Part shown: positions 1-13,819 of the stretch, piece by piece | How positions within the stretch are numbered: the first letter of the stretch is position 1 | Layout: each line of letters starts with the position of its first letter | Translations under genes and position numbers: made by a program | The notes under the pieces: generated by a model | What the model was told of the DNA's origin: nothing | What the model saw: only the letters and a program-made list of their open reading frames with translations | Database searches by the model: none | Source: Phallus indusiatus | Lineage: Eukaryota; Basidiomycota; Agaricomycetes; Phallales; Phallaceae | DNA length: 64,000 nucleotides | Direction of reading: 5' to 3' | Assembly: GCA_027605045.1 (NCBI GenBank) | Contig: JAQFWX010000011.1 | Location: 930,001-994,000, forward strand

Positions 1-512
1 GTTCTAAAAAGTTATTAAAACGGATGCTTTTAACTGTAGGAGATAATAGCAACCTTCTAAATGTGTGACTCTATTTTCCTTTATCAGCTGAGTCAACTCA
101 ATATGTTTCAAAATCTCACATCTCAAGGGCCCACACAATGCCAAATATGATGTATAGGGGCTGTAGCCAAACACGGTCTGACTCCCTCCAGTAGATGAAA
201 GGTGTTGGAACGGCTTGAAATTCAACAGCACCATTTGGGGAGGTTAAATTCATGAGCTGACTTCCGTTGTGGACGGGTATCATATATCCGTTTCTATATT
301 TTAAGACAGCCATAGAGACTGCAAAAAAGGCCAAAGCGGGCACGGATGTTATATACGAATACTAAATTCATAATTTAACAAGATAGCATAGGAAGTGTCA
401 CCCGACTTACTGTCATGACCCGTCTGAAAGCCCCTGGCTGCTTTCCTCCTGAAAGGGCTAGACATTTAAACTGATCATATCTCCAGAGATGTTGGATCAG
501 AAATATCAAAAG
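1..512 (-). CDS. Basidiomycete 7TM receptor-like membrane protein (3' part, runs off left edge)
   Basis: Three minus-strand exons can be joined: about 512-411, 320-120 and 70 to the window edge, with GT-AG introns between them. The first exon carries a WRYDQFKC...QPGAFRRVMT segment. The second carries a hydrophobic stretch, then YWRESDRVWLQPLYIIF and WALE. Removing the 49-nt intron at 119-71 turns WALE into WALEIVTHLE. This pattern (W-R-Y/F-D-x-F-K-C, PGAFxRVMT, W-ALEIVTHLEE) is one I associate, from memory, with uncharacterised seven-helix proteins of agarics. It is not a Ste3 pheromone receptor as far as I can see. In exon 3 the frame reaches a stop at 4-6, but a donor-like GAAG/GTTGCT near 56 suggests another intron that leaves the window. 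Exons upstream of 512 could not be resolved. Function is unknown; membrane location is inferred from hydrophobicity. Confidence 0.5.
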
Positions 513-1208
513 CTTTGAAATTCAGAATTTAGAATGATTATTCGGAGAGACTGGTATTATGACCCACCCCACAAGTCAAGACAGCCCAGGCAAGGTGAAC
601 AGTTGGAGAGAGATGGCACATATTATGGAATGATTATGCTTTTGGTTGGTAGAGTGAGGAACTGAAAACTCAAGTACTCAAGACCTTCCGAGGATATATA
701 GAACAGCCAAAGCGGGTACAAGTATCTCACATGAGATGATTGGGACAAATAAGCTGATAATAACGAAGACAGATACTGTCTAACTTCGAACTGAAGGCTG
801 TGATTGGATAGTTCTAAAGAAACCAAATTACACCTTCGGGGATCCACCGAATCGCAGCTTGGCTTTGCAAAAAGCGCTGCATCTTGTTTATCAGAAGTGA
901 TGTAACCGCGATGGAAGGTCGGATTGCGACTGATTTCATGTTCGAAGAGCGAAAGACAATTGCCTTTGATCGGTGCCGACGAATTGGTGTTTGGGAGTAG
1001 TGAGATAAAACTGATGATGGCAACGTGAACATGATACACAAAGATGCTGTATACACATGGAAAATTTTGTTCCGGACTGGGAAAATGCCTAATATTAGTC
1101 CCCAGTCATTCAGTCGAGTTCAGACTTACACTATGTATGGTGAGATGCGAGTGTTATGTAAGCCCAATAGGGCGGCCAGTCGACGCAGAACATCTTAAGT
1201 CCCCCGAT
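513..1208. other. Unresolved 5' part of the 7TM gene and shared upstream region
   Basis: The stretch separates the receptor-like gene (minus) from the U1A-like gene (plus). A 138-codon open frame on the minus strand (623-1039) reads through it, but its composition is not membrane-like and I cannot join it to the exons below 512. It may hold the N-terminal exons of that gene plus a divergent promoter. No TATA box or RNA gene is evident. Confidence 0.3.
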
Positions 1209-2323
1209 ATGTCTGACGCGATGGAAGGGGTTCTTCAAACAACACCCGCTGTAGATTCTTCTAGCAACAAAGATGCAAAAGTATCTCAGGAATCAACACC
1301 TGTTCCCGACGTTCAAGCCCTGGAGACGTTGTATATCCAGAATCTGAACGAAAGTATCAAAATTGATGGTCAGTACAGTGATCTTCTTGACGAAATCTAT
1401 TTTTTAATGAACTGTTGTTAGTCATGAAGGAAACTTTGAAGGCCTTGTTCGCGAATTATGGCGATGTCTTGAATGTCACAGCTCATCGCAATTTACGAAT
1501 GCGCGGACAGGCATTTGTTTCATTTGAATCGAAGGACATCGCTCGTAAAGCTCAACGAGAAGTTGACCGATTTCCTTTGTACGGTAAACCAATGGTAGGT
1601 TGTGCTTTACTTCACTATTCAATTTATAATCGTCGCAGAAAATATCTTTCGCCAAAACCCCATCCGACGTGATAGTTAAGACTTACAACGAGAAGGAGCT
1701 CGAAGAACACATTAAAGCTCGAAAGGAACGCAAAAGTAAGTGTTTATAAATATATAGTGATTGCACATACTAATGTAAGGGTTCATCAGAGCAAACCCGT
1801 TTAAATAACCCTGTCCGTAAAAAGTTCGCGGCTAAACGGGCAGCGGGTCAAGGTTTGTATTTCCTTCGTCTTTTCTCTTTGAATGGATTCAAAATGTAAC
1901 GCGGAATTTCACAGGGGATGGGGCTGCTTCTTTACCTGGACCAAAGCGACAGGCCGTTCAAATGCCCGACGAATATTTACCGCCAAACAAGATTCTTTTC
2001 CTTCAAAATCTCCCCGAAAACGTCTCCAAAGATCAGCTTACGGCTTTGTTTTCACAGTATGCTCCTCTCGATCTCATTCTTTTTGTTCCAGAAAGTACTC
2101 ACTATGTTATTAGATATCCCAACTTATACGAAGTCCGTCTTGTTCCCACCAAAAAAGATATCGCTTTCGTCGAATATATGGACGAAAACTCTGCATCGGT
2201 TGCCAAAGATGCTCTACATAATTACAAGTTGGATGGAGAAGGGAAAATCAAAGTTCGTGAAATTTAGATGTGTATCTTCAACGTCTGATCGCATTCCCAC
2301 AGATTACTTTCGCAAGGAAGTAA
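1209..2323 (+). CDS. U1 snRNP A / U2B''-like splicing protein with two RRMs
   Basis: Seven exons (1209-1368, 1422-1594, 1639-1735, 1790-1852, 1915-2056, 2114-2252, 2303-2323) splice to 264 codons plus stop, every junction GT-AG and in frame. RRM1 has RNP2 LYIQNL and RNP1 RGQAFVSF and ends in PMKISFAKT, the hallmark U1A/U2B'' arrangement. A basic linker follows (RKKFAAKRAAG). RRM2 has ILFLQNLPE, YEVRLVPTKKDIAFVEY and closes with IKITFAR. Length and the two-RRM layout match metazoan U1A (282 aa) and U2B'' (225 aa). Fungi often have a single family member serving U1 or U2 snRNP, so I do not choose between them. It acts in the nucleus by binding a stem-loop of U1 or U2 snRNA. The start at 1209 gives a short acidic/Ser-rich leader before RRM1. 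Its 3' end converges on the PMR1-like gene 160 bp away. Confidence 0.9.
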
Positions 2324-2482
2324 ATACCTTCGTGGAAACGGGACTCATGCATTCCGGATCCCAATCATTTATCAATGTAATTATGTATATGTAGCTATAG
2401 TGATTCTTGTGCCTTAACAATAAACGATGCAGACGAAACGGGGTTTACAGTATGAGAGGTATCCTTGATTAATGAATATAAA

Positions 2483-6118
<3,636 letters not shown>

Positions 6119-6625
6119 TCTGTTTATTTTGCCAACGTTAGGGGTATCCTTTGAGCGTAACGAACGGGAACTTGGATCTGTGGAGCAATAGATAAAAACG
6201 TAGATATTCTGAACAGAGTGAAGTCAACATACATTACTATGTTCGATAATTTTGTGAGAAGTAGATGGAAGTACGAGCACCGCCTCGGAGCTCTTGAAAT
6301 AAATAGACGATTGTAAAAATAGTACGAGTAGTTGTGACCGGTGACTGTCCTAGTACTATTAGGCGATTACATATTGGAGGGCATTCGACTGCTCGGCAAG
6401 CCGCCATATTAAAGCTGTTCCCGACTCCGTAGAAGTAAGATGAGTTCGATGCCAGCACTGCATAGAAGTTCAATTGACGTTGTAGAACTCTGTTTTATAA
6501 CCGCTACTCGGGAGTTTATCATCAAGCAACTCACATTCGACGCCAAGTCAATTGTTGAATAATAAATTATTTTGTATTCAAACTTGAATATTCACTTTTG
6601 AAATTACACTGGGGTATACAATAAA
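6119..6625. promoter_or_regulatory. Upstream region of the PMR1-like gene and 3' flank of the mannosyltransferase
   Basis: About 500 bp between two minus-strand genes. It must hold the promoter and 5' UTR of the ATPase and the terminator of the next gene. Only short unsupported ORFs are present; no clear TATA box, repeat or RNA gene was seen. Confidence 0.4.
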
Positions 6626-8333
6626 TTACCAAGCTGTTACTAATCCTCCAGCGTGAAGCCATCGGTCTTCGACATCTTGAAATAGTCCGTCATTCATCTC
6701 TGCAAATTGCTCCTCAATGACTTCTTGTTTCGGTTCCGGAATCTGTATATCTGTTTCTATAGCGAGATCCACACACATGCCCCCTGAAGTAAATACCCAG
6801 GTTTTTACTGTGTCGAGACTCGAACTCGAAGCGTTGTCATACCGTGCTCGCTTAATGGTTTGAAATATCTTCTTACCGCGACTCGTATACCGGTGTTTGA
6901 GAAGGTTTGCGTGTAAGAACAGAGGGAGATATTGGTCCTTGTCATCCTTCGCTATGTCGTACTGCAACATGACATAACCACAAAACTGGCCATTGACACT
7001 CGCACCTAGAGGTGACAACCATCGCGGCGCACTTGTATACGGAATATTCAAAACCCAAAATGCATATCTGAAGGTGTCCTTGTCTCCGCCCGAAATACGG
7101 AACCAGAAATCGTGGTCTAGTTGCATGTGGGTAGCAATATGCAAGGCAGCCAAATTTAACCCGTCGTTCCCCGTTTTGTCAATTAAAATTTGGCCCGATT
7201 CGACTTCCCATTCTGAATTGAAACAGGTTTTGCCGAGGACACGCCAAACGGCGTTGTCGGCTAGGTAAAGAAACGGTATTGTAAGAAAGTCGAAAAGGTA
7301 ATATAGGCAAGGGAGGAGGAAACCTACGGTGGTCTTTGTTATAATCTGGCCAAAACACCGCGCCCGTTTGTTTGTAACTTGGATCAGAAAATAGATCCGT
7401 TGGATCACGGAGGAGGACATTATCACTATCTAAGTAAAGAACCTCTGCGAAAGAGGACGCAGCAATGGCCGCTCCTTTTAGCTGAAAATTCTTCCAAGCA
7501 CCCTTGATCTTTTCGACAGGTACCTGGAAAAAAAGTATTCTCTAGTCAATCAATTAGAAATGTAAAAAGTAATCCCCTCACCTCGTGGTGTGAAGCACCC
7601 AGTTCTTGCAACTGGACAGCAAACTCTTGAGTTATTTCTCCAGGAAACGAAAATATTTGTACGGGTAATTTTGATTCGTAATTCTGCCTTAATAGCCGCA
7701 AACTAGCTAAAGCACTCTGTGCAGTGTTCTGAAATGTAAATTAATTAAGTGGACTAGATTTCATTGAGTGCAACCACTTACCTTGTTACCGGCGGTCATG
7801 ACAATTCCTTTCCCTTCTAGATTGGCTTTGTCGCCGGTAAGGGCAACGCCTTGCTTGTCCATGCTCTCCAAGTAATTGACAATGGCCATCCTACGAGTTT
7901 GAATTTCATCTTCATCTATATCGATCCACCATTGACGGAGGTCCCTAAACTGGTCTTGATTAACAAGCTTGTCGGCTATTTTCCTTGGGCAGCCCTCCTC
8001 GTTTGCAGCTGTAGACTGACTATAAGAGAGGACGGGAAGTTCAAGGAACCGTCCCAGACGAGTTCGAAGTAACGGAGAAGATACGCCTATATCCCCGGAA
8101 AAAGTATCGCTGGATGGATTTGGAGATGAATCTGAATAGTTGTGGGGTTTTGTTCGGAGTGCGTTATCCCCAGGATGAGGCGGGGTTGGTGAAAAACCTA
8201 TTGCGTTGGATGCAGAATCAACTAAAGACCCCCACGGACGCACTGCCGGTAGTTGATGAAGCAATAGGAAACCACACACGAAAAAGAAAGTCCCCGTGAG
8301 AATAAAAGAAACGAGGGAGCGGCGCAGAAACAT
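6626..8333 (-). CDS. Type II membrane alpha-mannosyltransferase, MNN2/GT71 family
   Basis: The N-terminus has a short basic stretch and one signal anchor (residues about 9-28, FILTGTFFFVCGFLLLHQL), as expected for a type II Golgi enzyme, then a Ser/Pro-rich stem. The catalytic part contains GKGIVMTAGNK, EVPVEKIKGAWKNFQLKG (spliced), AEVLYLDSDNVLLRDP with the metal-binding DxD, AVFWPDY, and downstream NSEWEVESGQILIDK and FCGYVMLQYD. These are diagnostic of the alpha-1,2-mannosyltransferase MNN2/MNN5 (GT71) family. It would transfer mannose from GDP-mannose to glycoproteins in the Golgi lumen, using Mn2+ of the kind imported by the neighbouring PMR1-like pump. At least four introns are visible (around 7760, 7560 and 7330-7260). 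The start at 8333 is chosen because the anchor follows directly. The exact acceptor sugar cannot be told from sequence. Confidence 0.88.
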
Positions 8334-8669
8334 TTGAGAAATTAGGAGGGAGGTGGCAGGAGCAACATTAATTAAGCTTACACACAGAGGTCAACTCATA
8401 CTAGTACGTCATTGATATTCACCAGCACCCGCGCTTCATCTCTCGACATTTGTCGTGGTAAACCTGAACTTGGAAAATTCCACAAATGAGATTCATAAAT
8501 GTAAGTGCTATGTATTATCAGGAACTTCAGCTTTCCAACATGGTTGCCCTATCTCAGGTGTCATTGATTTTGCCTGTGGAACTGCATTATTCTCGATTGG
8601 CTACGTTAACGGTGTCATTGGAACAGCGGTTGTTACAATTTTTCGAAGAATTTTTGGACCAGACGTGAA

Positions 8670-8798
8670 TTATACACATAGCAGGCTAAGAATTACGAGG
8701 ACGAGAATAAGAATGATGATAGAAAGCCATAAAGGAACGTCCGTCAAGACAAACGAAGTGGACGTGAGTATTGCAATTGTACAAAGGAAAAATAAACT
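8670..8798 (-). pseudogene. Hydrophobic fragment resembling the 9107-9283 ORF, possibly a decayed tandem copy
   Basis: The minus-strand frame is open from a TGA at 8799 to a TAA at 8670 and encodes two hydrophobic segments separated by TSTSFVLTDVPLW, the second being LSIIILILVLVILSLLCV. It has no ATG of its own. Like the upstream ORF, it ends in GTA-TAA right after the helix. It is then followed by a GPKILRKI stretch, comparable to GIIPFKKI after the first copy. The resemblance is short and could be chance; it is reported as a possible remnant. Confidence 0.2.
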
Positions 8799-9106
8799 TC
8801 AATATGAAACACCAGAGTCAAAGACTACGTTTCGAGCAATACAGGCTGGAAAAAAACCTTGAAAGTAGAAGGGCTGAGTGAGTGAATTTTGAAATTAGCA
8901 ATGCATATGTAACGTCACCCAGCAACATACACGATAAACTTCACACGGAGGTGTTTAGTTTGGTCCAGTGGAATCGGTGGATGCCGGAGCTTCGAGTTGA
9001 TCGTTTCGACCGCTGGCGGGGGCGTCGGGAACGTTACTGTTAAATGAACCTATATCGGCGTCGGCTCCAGCCCGAATTTTTTTAAAAGGAATGATGCCAG
9101 GTAATG

Positions 9107-9283
9107 TTATACGACAAAAAGAATTGTTGTTGCGATAATGAATGCGAGCGAGATCGAAATCGTGTCGTTAGTGGGCAATTTGAAATTAATGACGCTATCT
9201 GGCCAAGGGTTGGATTTCACTTCCACAGGGATTTCGATTTGATAATTATATCTAAGGCAGTGTGTTGGGTCCTTGTAAGACAT
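9107..9283 (-). CDS. Possible small membrane protein or exon (58 aa), unrecognised
   Basis: A 58-codon frame from ATG at 9283 to TAA at 9107 encodes a soluble, beta-strand-like half (IEIPVEVKSNPWPDSVINFK) followed by one hydrophobic helix, ISISLAFIIATTILFVV, ending at the stop. The stop overlaps a GTATAA that could instead be a splice donor. Splicing to an AG at about 9046 would continue in a frame VHLTVTFPTPPPAVETINSK. A second fragment with the same layout lies just downstream at 8670-8798. I cannot assign a family; it may be one exon of a larger gene or non-coding. Confidence 0.25.
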   Translation of the reverse strand: MSYKDPTHCLRYNYQIEIPVEVKSNPWPDSVINFKLPTNDTISISLAFIIATTILFVV

Positions 9284-11243
9284 TGACGATACATTCCACC
9301 AACACTCGATGTCATCCAGGTTTTGCTCTGCCGCGCAACAATCGTTGACAGCTACGATATCAGGCCGGATTTATCGTCGAAATCATCTAGTTATGCACGC
9401 TCTGAAAATGCTGCGTCTCCGCTTCGTAAACACAAATTTAGCGGGGCTATTATCGCTACAAATTACCTACACACTGGCTTGTGCTTGACATAATGATAGC
9501 GTGATGTAAGAGAGTAAGAGACTGAGCAAGATATAGTTTTTTTCGTGGGGGGGAGATAGGCATGTCTTTGCGCATCGAGGCCCTCCTCAATTAGAAATAT
9601 ATATATGAAAATTATGGAGAAAATGAATCCTTGACCAGCGATGGAGTGCCTGAGTGTACCTACATTATAACCCCTTATAAAGATGGTATTGCCCTTCTGG
9701 AGAGAGTGATCATGTCAGCGCTGACTCGGAGAGGATTTATATCCTAATTAGTATCATGATGGTTCCATCAAAAATGTTTCACTGGTTGTTACTTGCGAAC
9801 TTCCTTAATGTAAGCTTAAGTCCTCTAGTGTTCGATCCGTCGCATAAATCAAGAATCTCTACAATATATCAGGAGCGAACCATCTCAGTTCAAAGCCAAT
9901 CGACCGGGGAGTCATCATCACATTTTCCACAAGATCAGCAGCCTCAATGATGCATGTCGGATTCTCGCATGTGAAGGCAGTGGCACCTGATTGACGGGTA
10001 GAATTTGAAGCCATATGCACTTGAAATACTTGTATAATTCAGGTTTGGCGCATGCCAGAAATAACTTGTCTCGAACAGTCGCAGTCAAAGGAAGCTCGCC
10101 CAGAATCATTTGGAGTAGGTGATGTCGCGTCTTGGATTTGGAAAGACTGTCTGATAGCGAATGAAGAATTATGGAAGCAAGTACACTTGCAAATCATAAA
10201 ATCGAAAAAGCGGATTAAGGGAGGGTTTCGTCCGTTGACAAGCTTCTATGTATTCACGAACGGTACTTAGGATACGTAGTTTTAGCTTTTGAGCATAAGA
10301 AGCGATAGTTTGAATCTGAATAAAAGCTCTTTGGATGATGAAATGCTTGGTTGGAATTATGAGTACTTACCAGAGCAATTATTTTGTCATTTTAGTTTAT
10401 CTACGGATTTGGCAGAATCAAAACCATGAAACAAGATCCAGAATTCATCACAACCGCTTTTGCACTTGCATGGTTTCGGTAGGTTCGTCCGCGTATTAGT
10501 GAGTCTTCCCAAAAGTAGCATCAGAAAAAACCAGGACCATTCTTTTGAAGACCGGAAATCAGTTTCGTAAGAAGTTTATTCAGAATAACGAGAGCTTGTC
10601 TTATTATGGTCACCACGAAGCTCAAAGGGAGGTAACGGAAAATCAGTACGACGTTAACGTTGTGACCGCATATGGCGTGTAAATACCCAACATGGAACAT
10701 CCGGACTCAGAAAGTCGATATCTGAAACAATAAAAAGATTATATTTGAATCCATCCTCGTCTCGCTCCCCGTAGAAGCGTCCGTGGTAGGTTGCTCCAAC
10801 TGAGCTCGGAACGCAGAACGCTGACAGAAAATCGGGTGGAATGGAGGGTGGTATAACTGAAAGATATGTCAAAATCACGACTGGAGAATGGATGTAAGAT
10901 CTAATGCTCTGCGCAATGTGAAGGATAGGTGACGCTGAGTGCCCACAAACTTAGCAGGACAACAGTGCATCAGTGCCGTGCTCGGCGCCTTTTCGGATTC
11001 CTAGTTACTAACAACGTCAGTCAGCACCGAACTTGGAGGATGACTTTGAAATAATGTTCATCTATGTAATTAATCATTAATCATGATTATTTCCGGTATA
11101 TTAAGTATATACTTTTTTCTACCGAAGAGTCAAGTTGGGTTTCTGCTCGAATCGTGACATGGACTGATGTGGTAATTGCGAGAGTGTTCATAGGAAGGAA
11201 GGATTGATGATTAAAAAAGATTAATTGAATGAGGTTATAAGGT

Positions 11244-13199
11244 TTAATATTCCAATATAAAAATATCACCATCATCCACTACTACCCCTAATATTCCTGC
11301 TGCATTGTCAAGGCTTATCTGGACGACCTTTGTAAGGTCAAGTTGCGTAGGGATCTCCAATGTTCGAATCAGATTGTCATTGTACCACTGCGGATTTCGG
11401 TTTCTCTCTGCTGGATCGTCTGGTGGTATAGTTATGACCCTTAGCTGGGTATCCCCAGAGGGCAATAGTTCGGGGAAGATGATGTTGGCAGATTCAGCCG
11501 CTATCACGGGATATTCAATGGGTGCGGCATCAGGGTCCTCGTCAAATGTTTGGGAGAGAATAAGTAGGGGTGCGAAATAAGTTCTGTAACTGGGGCGTGA
11601 TGTGAATTGCGTAGGAACATATTCATGTGAAAGAGAAGTGTAGAGTAGGGAGTTCGATTCTTCTCTTCGAACCGCCACGTGTAATATAGACAAAGGTCGG
11701 GCCAGTAATCGATCGGATGGACCCGTTGTCCACATTCGCGAATTATCTCGGTAGAGTGGCTCGAATTCCGGAGGAGGAGAAGGATTGATATTGGCGACGT
11801 GACTGAGAACCGTTATTTGGGGATTTCGAAGATGGATGATTTGTGAAGGGGTACGCGATAGATGAGGATACAGTTCTGACAACGGGTATGAATATGTTTG
11901 AGGTGAGGAAGGAGAATCGACCCAGATCGATACAGACTTTAGCGAAAGAATTGCGAAATAAGGGTTTGTAGGCTGCGAAAACGGGGAAGAAGAAAGCAAA
12001 AAAAAGTAAGTCAGTCATCCTTTTTTTGAAAGAATTTAATATGACAGATTTATTATCTTGACATTTCACAAATACAAGACGCCAGACTTACACATGGAAT
12101 GTCAGTTTTAGCGGAGACCATGGTTTGGTCACGCCAATTTAGAACGAAAATGGTGATCATTCCATCGACATCCTGGCATAAGACCAAAACGACGTCTTCG
12201 GAGAGCGATGAATCAGCAACAGGAAGTTCTTGCATCAGTGAAATATGATGAGAAAATATCGCTTCAGCACCTCCCCCCTCAAGCTCAAAGAAATCCACTC
12301 GTAGTAGATGATAATGCTGTTTCCTATCGCTTAATATCCGATAATGACAAGTAAGAGCACTGTTGGGGAGGTATGGCGGAGAAAAAAAAGAAGGAAATGC
12401 ACTCACGTTGTCAGAGTACCATCTCGAATCATAAACATCACGGCACGGCCTTCATCGACGGGGCGCCATTGAAGGATAGTGTCTGCGGGATGAACTTCAA
12501 AAGTGCCTACGAGCACGCTGTTCAACAAGTCCCATATCCGGATGATACCACCAGTTCCAACACCACCCCGGCCGGACGCGGCACCTGTTACGATGAACCG
12601 ACCACCGGGCAGCAGCACAACGGGATCACCCAATCGACGGTTGGGCTCATGTAATACCTTTGGAGGACGGCGCAAGCGTCCATAACCGCTAAGCCAATTT
12701 CTTTCTAGTCTGGCTGCTTCGCAAACTGCTGTTTCCAAATCGCTTAGGGAGAGATCGCTACGACTCCGGAACGATGGTAGAGGGAGGGGGCGTCGCCGTG
12801 TTATAGTTTCAGCGAGAATCGTCCAGACCTGTCAGCGAAAAACCAGATGGGTAGATGGACAGATAATAGATAAATGAATAAATAAGATCTTTGTCATCCC
12901 GGCACGGATATTTAGACGGCTTACGGAAAGAGTGCGAATCTGTTCATAGAGTGCTTTGCAAGTCTGCAAAGGCAGTGAAGGATTAACGGCGTGAGGGATT
13001 GCCAAAAGAGGAATGATAGGATTTCGCATACTACACGCAGATTAACGACGTCCCAGACTTCTAACCGCCTGATGAGCTCGAGGAAGACATCGAAGGAGAG
13101 ATTTGCGATGTGGACACGGTGTTGGTGGGGTTGACGATGGTGATGAGCTTCAAGATGGGTCGACGGCTGCCAGACCATGTCATCTTCGGCAGCGGACAT
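11244..13199 (-). CDS. F-box protein with WD40/propeller-like C-terminal region
   Basis: Read from ATG at 13199. The N-terminus has a His-rich leader and then IANLSFDVFLELIRRLEVWDVVNLRVV, a recognisable F-box (LP..LxxILxxLxxxDLxxLRxV type). The next exons contain RLERNWLSGYGRL and VLLPGGRFIVTGAASGRGGVGTGGIIRIWDLLN, a WD40-like blade. Later exons carry strand-rich sequence ending in DNAAGILGVVVDDGDIFILEY. This layout fits an SCF ubiquitin-ligase substrate receptor of the kind abundant in agaric genomes: the F-box would bind Skp1 and the propeller a substrate. No substrate can be proposed. Introns occur around 13040, 12900-12830, 12410 and 12060-11990. The start lies about 30 bp from a (TA)n run that may act as its TATA region. 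Confidence 0.75.
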
Positions 13200-13227
13200 G
13201 GCGGCGGTGGGTCGCAGCCTGGAGGAT

Positions 13228-13250
13228 TATGTATATATATATATATATAT
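13228..13250. repeat. (TA)n microsatellite next to the F-box gene start
   Basis: An uninterrupted alternating TA run of about 22 bp lies about 30-50 bp upstream of the minus-strand F-box start codon. By position it could serve as a TATA element; by composition it is a simple repeat likely to vary in length between strains. Confidence 0.8.
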
Positions 13251-13819
13251 CTAATTCGTCTGAGTCGCACGGAGATGGGCGAGGGAGCGCTAGAAACACC
13301 TGAGCTGGAGATTCTGTTTCTTCCTAGAGCCCAAGGGTGTCAGTCCGTGCGAAGGGAGGGAGGAATTCTGTTATATTCGGTTCTGGAGGAGCATGAATGA
13401 ATGCCACGAGATGTTGTCAAAAATGGTTGATTATATATACTATTAGTATATTTACATTTATATTGGGTGACTCCATCACATTCAAAAGCACAGTGCACCA
13501 CTCCTCGAACAGACTAAAAATAAAATACAAATCAAGGGGAATTACCAAACAATAAACACTCACATTGTTCCCATTTGCAATTGGCTGGATCGTGCACATT
13601 CCCGGCTCCTCGGGATAACTATCACACTAGAAGAACCAGCTCGGGTTAGCGGGAATCTTTATTACACGGCGCCAAATAAATTCCTCAAGGAACGAGCGGA
13701 CGCAGATGTGTGCCCTTGCAAAAGGGAAAAGATTTCAAAGCTAAATGGGACACAAGAGTATTAAAGAGAGCGCTATAAAGCCACGGCGACGGCAAATCTC
13801 TTAGAACAGGTTCAAATGA
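13251..13819. other. Intergenic region between F-box gene and PBR1-like gene
   Basis: About 570 bp upstream of the F-box gene and downstream of the PBR1-like gene. It is AT-rich around 13420-13470 and shows no long open frame, RNA gene or repeat that I can support. Confidence 0.4.

Larger units (their letters stand above)
8334..11243. other. Gene-poor island with small unexplained ORFs
   Basis: About 2.9 kb lack any gene I can recognise, unlike the rest of the window, where gaps are mostly 150-700 bp. It contains two minus-strand fragments that each end in a hydrophobic segment (9107-9283 and 8670-8798), a possible small spliced secreted-type ORF (9756-9950), and two orphan ORFs (10052-10270 plus; 10654-10878 minus). 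TATA-like elements sit at 9673-9680 and 9729-9738. It could be a degraded gene, a lineage-specific gene with many introns, or an old transposon footprint. No terminal repeats or transposase motifs were seen. Confidence 0.4.

Noticed and set aside
623..1039. 138-codon minus-strand ORF
   Set aside because: It could not be joined to the downstream receptor-like exons and lacks the expected membrane segments; probably a chance frame or a mix of exon and intron.
8455..8862. 135-codon plus-strand ORF
   Set aside because: No recognisable motif, and the opposite strand holds the more protein-like hydrophobic segments; kept only as part of the unexplained island.
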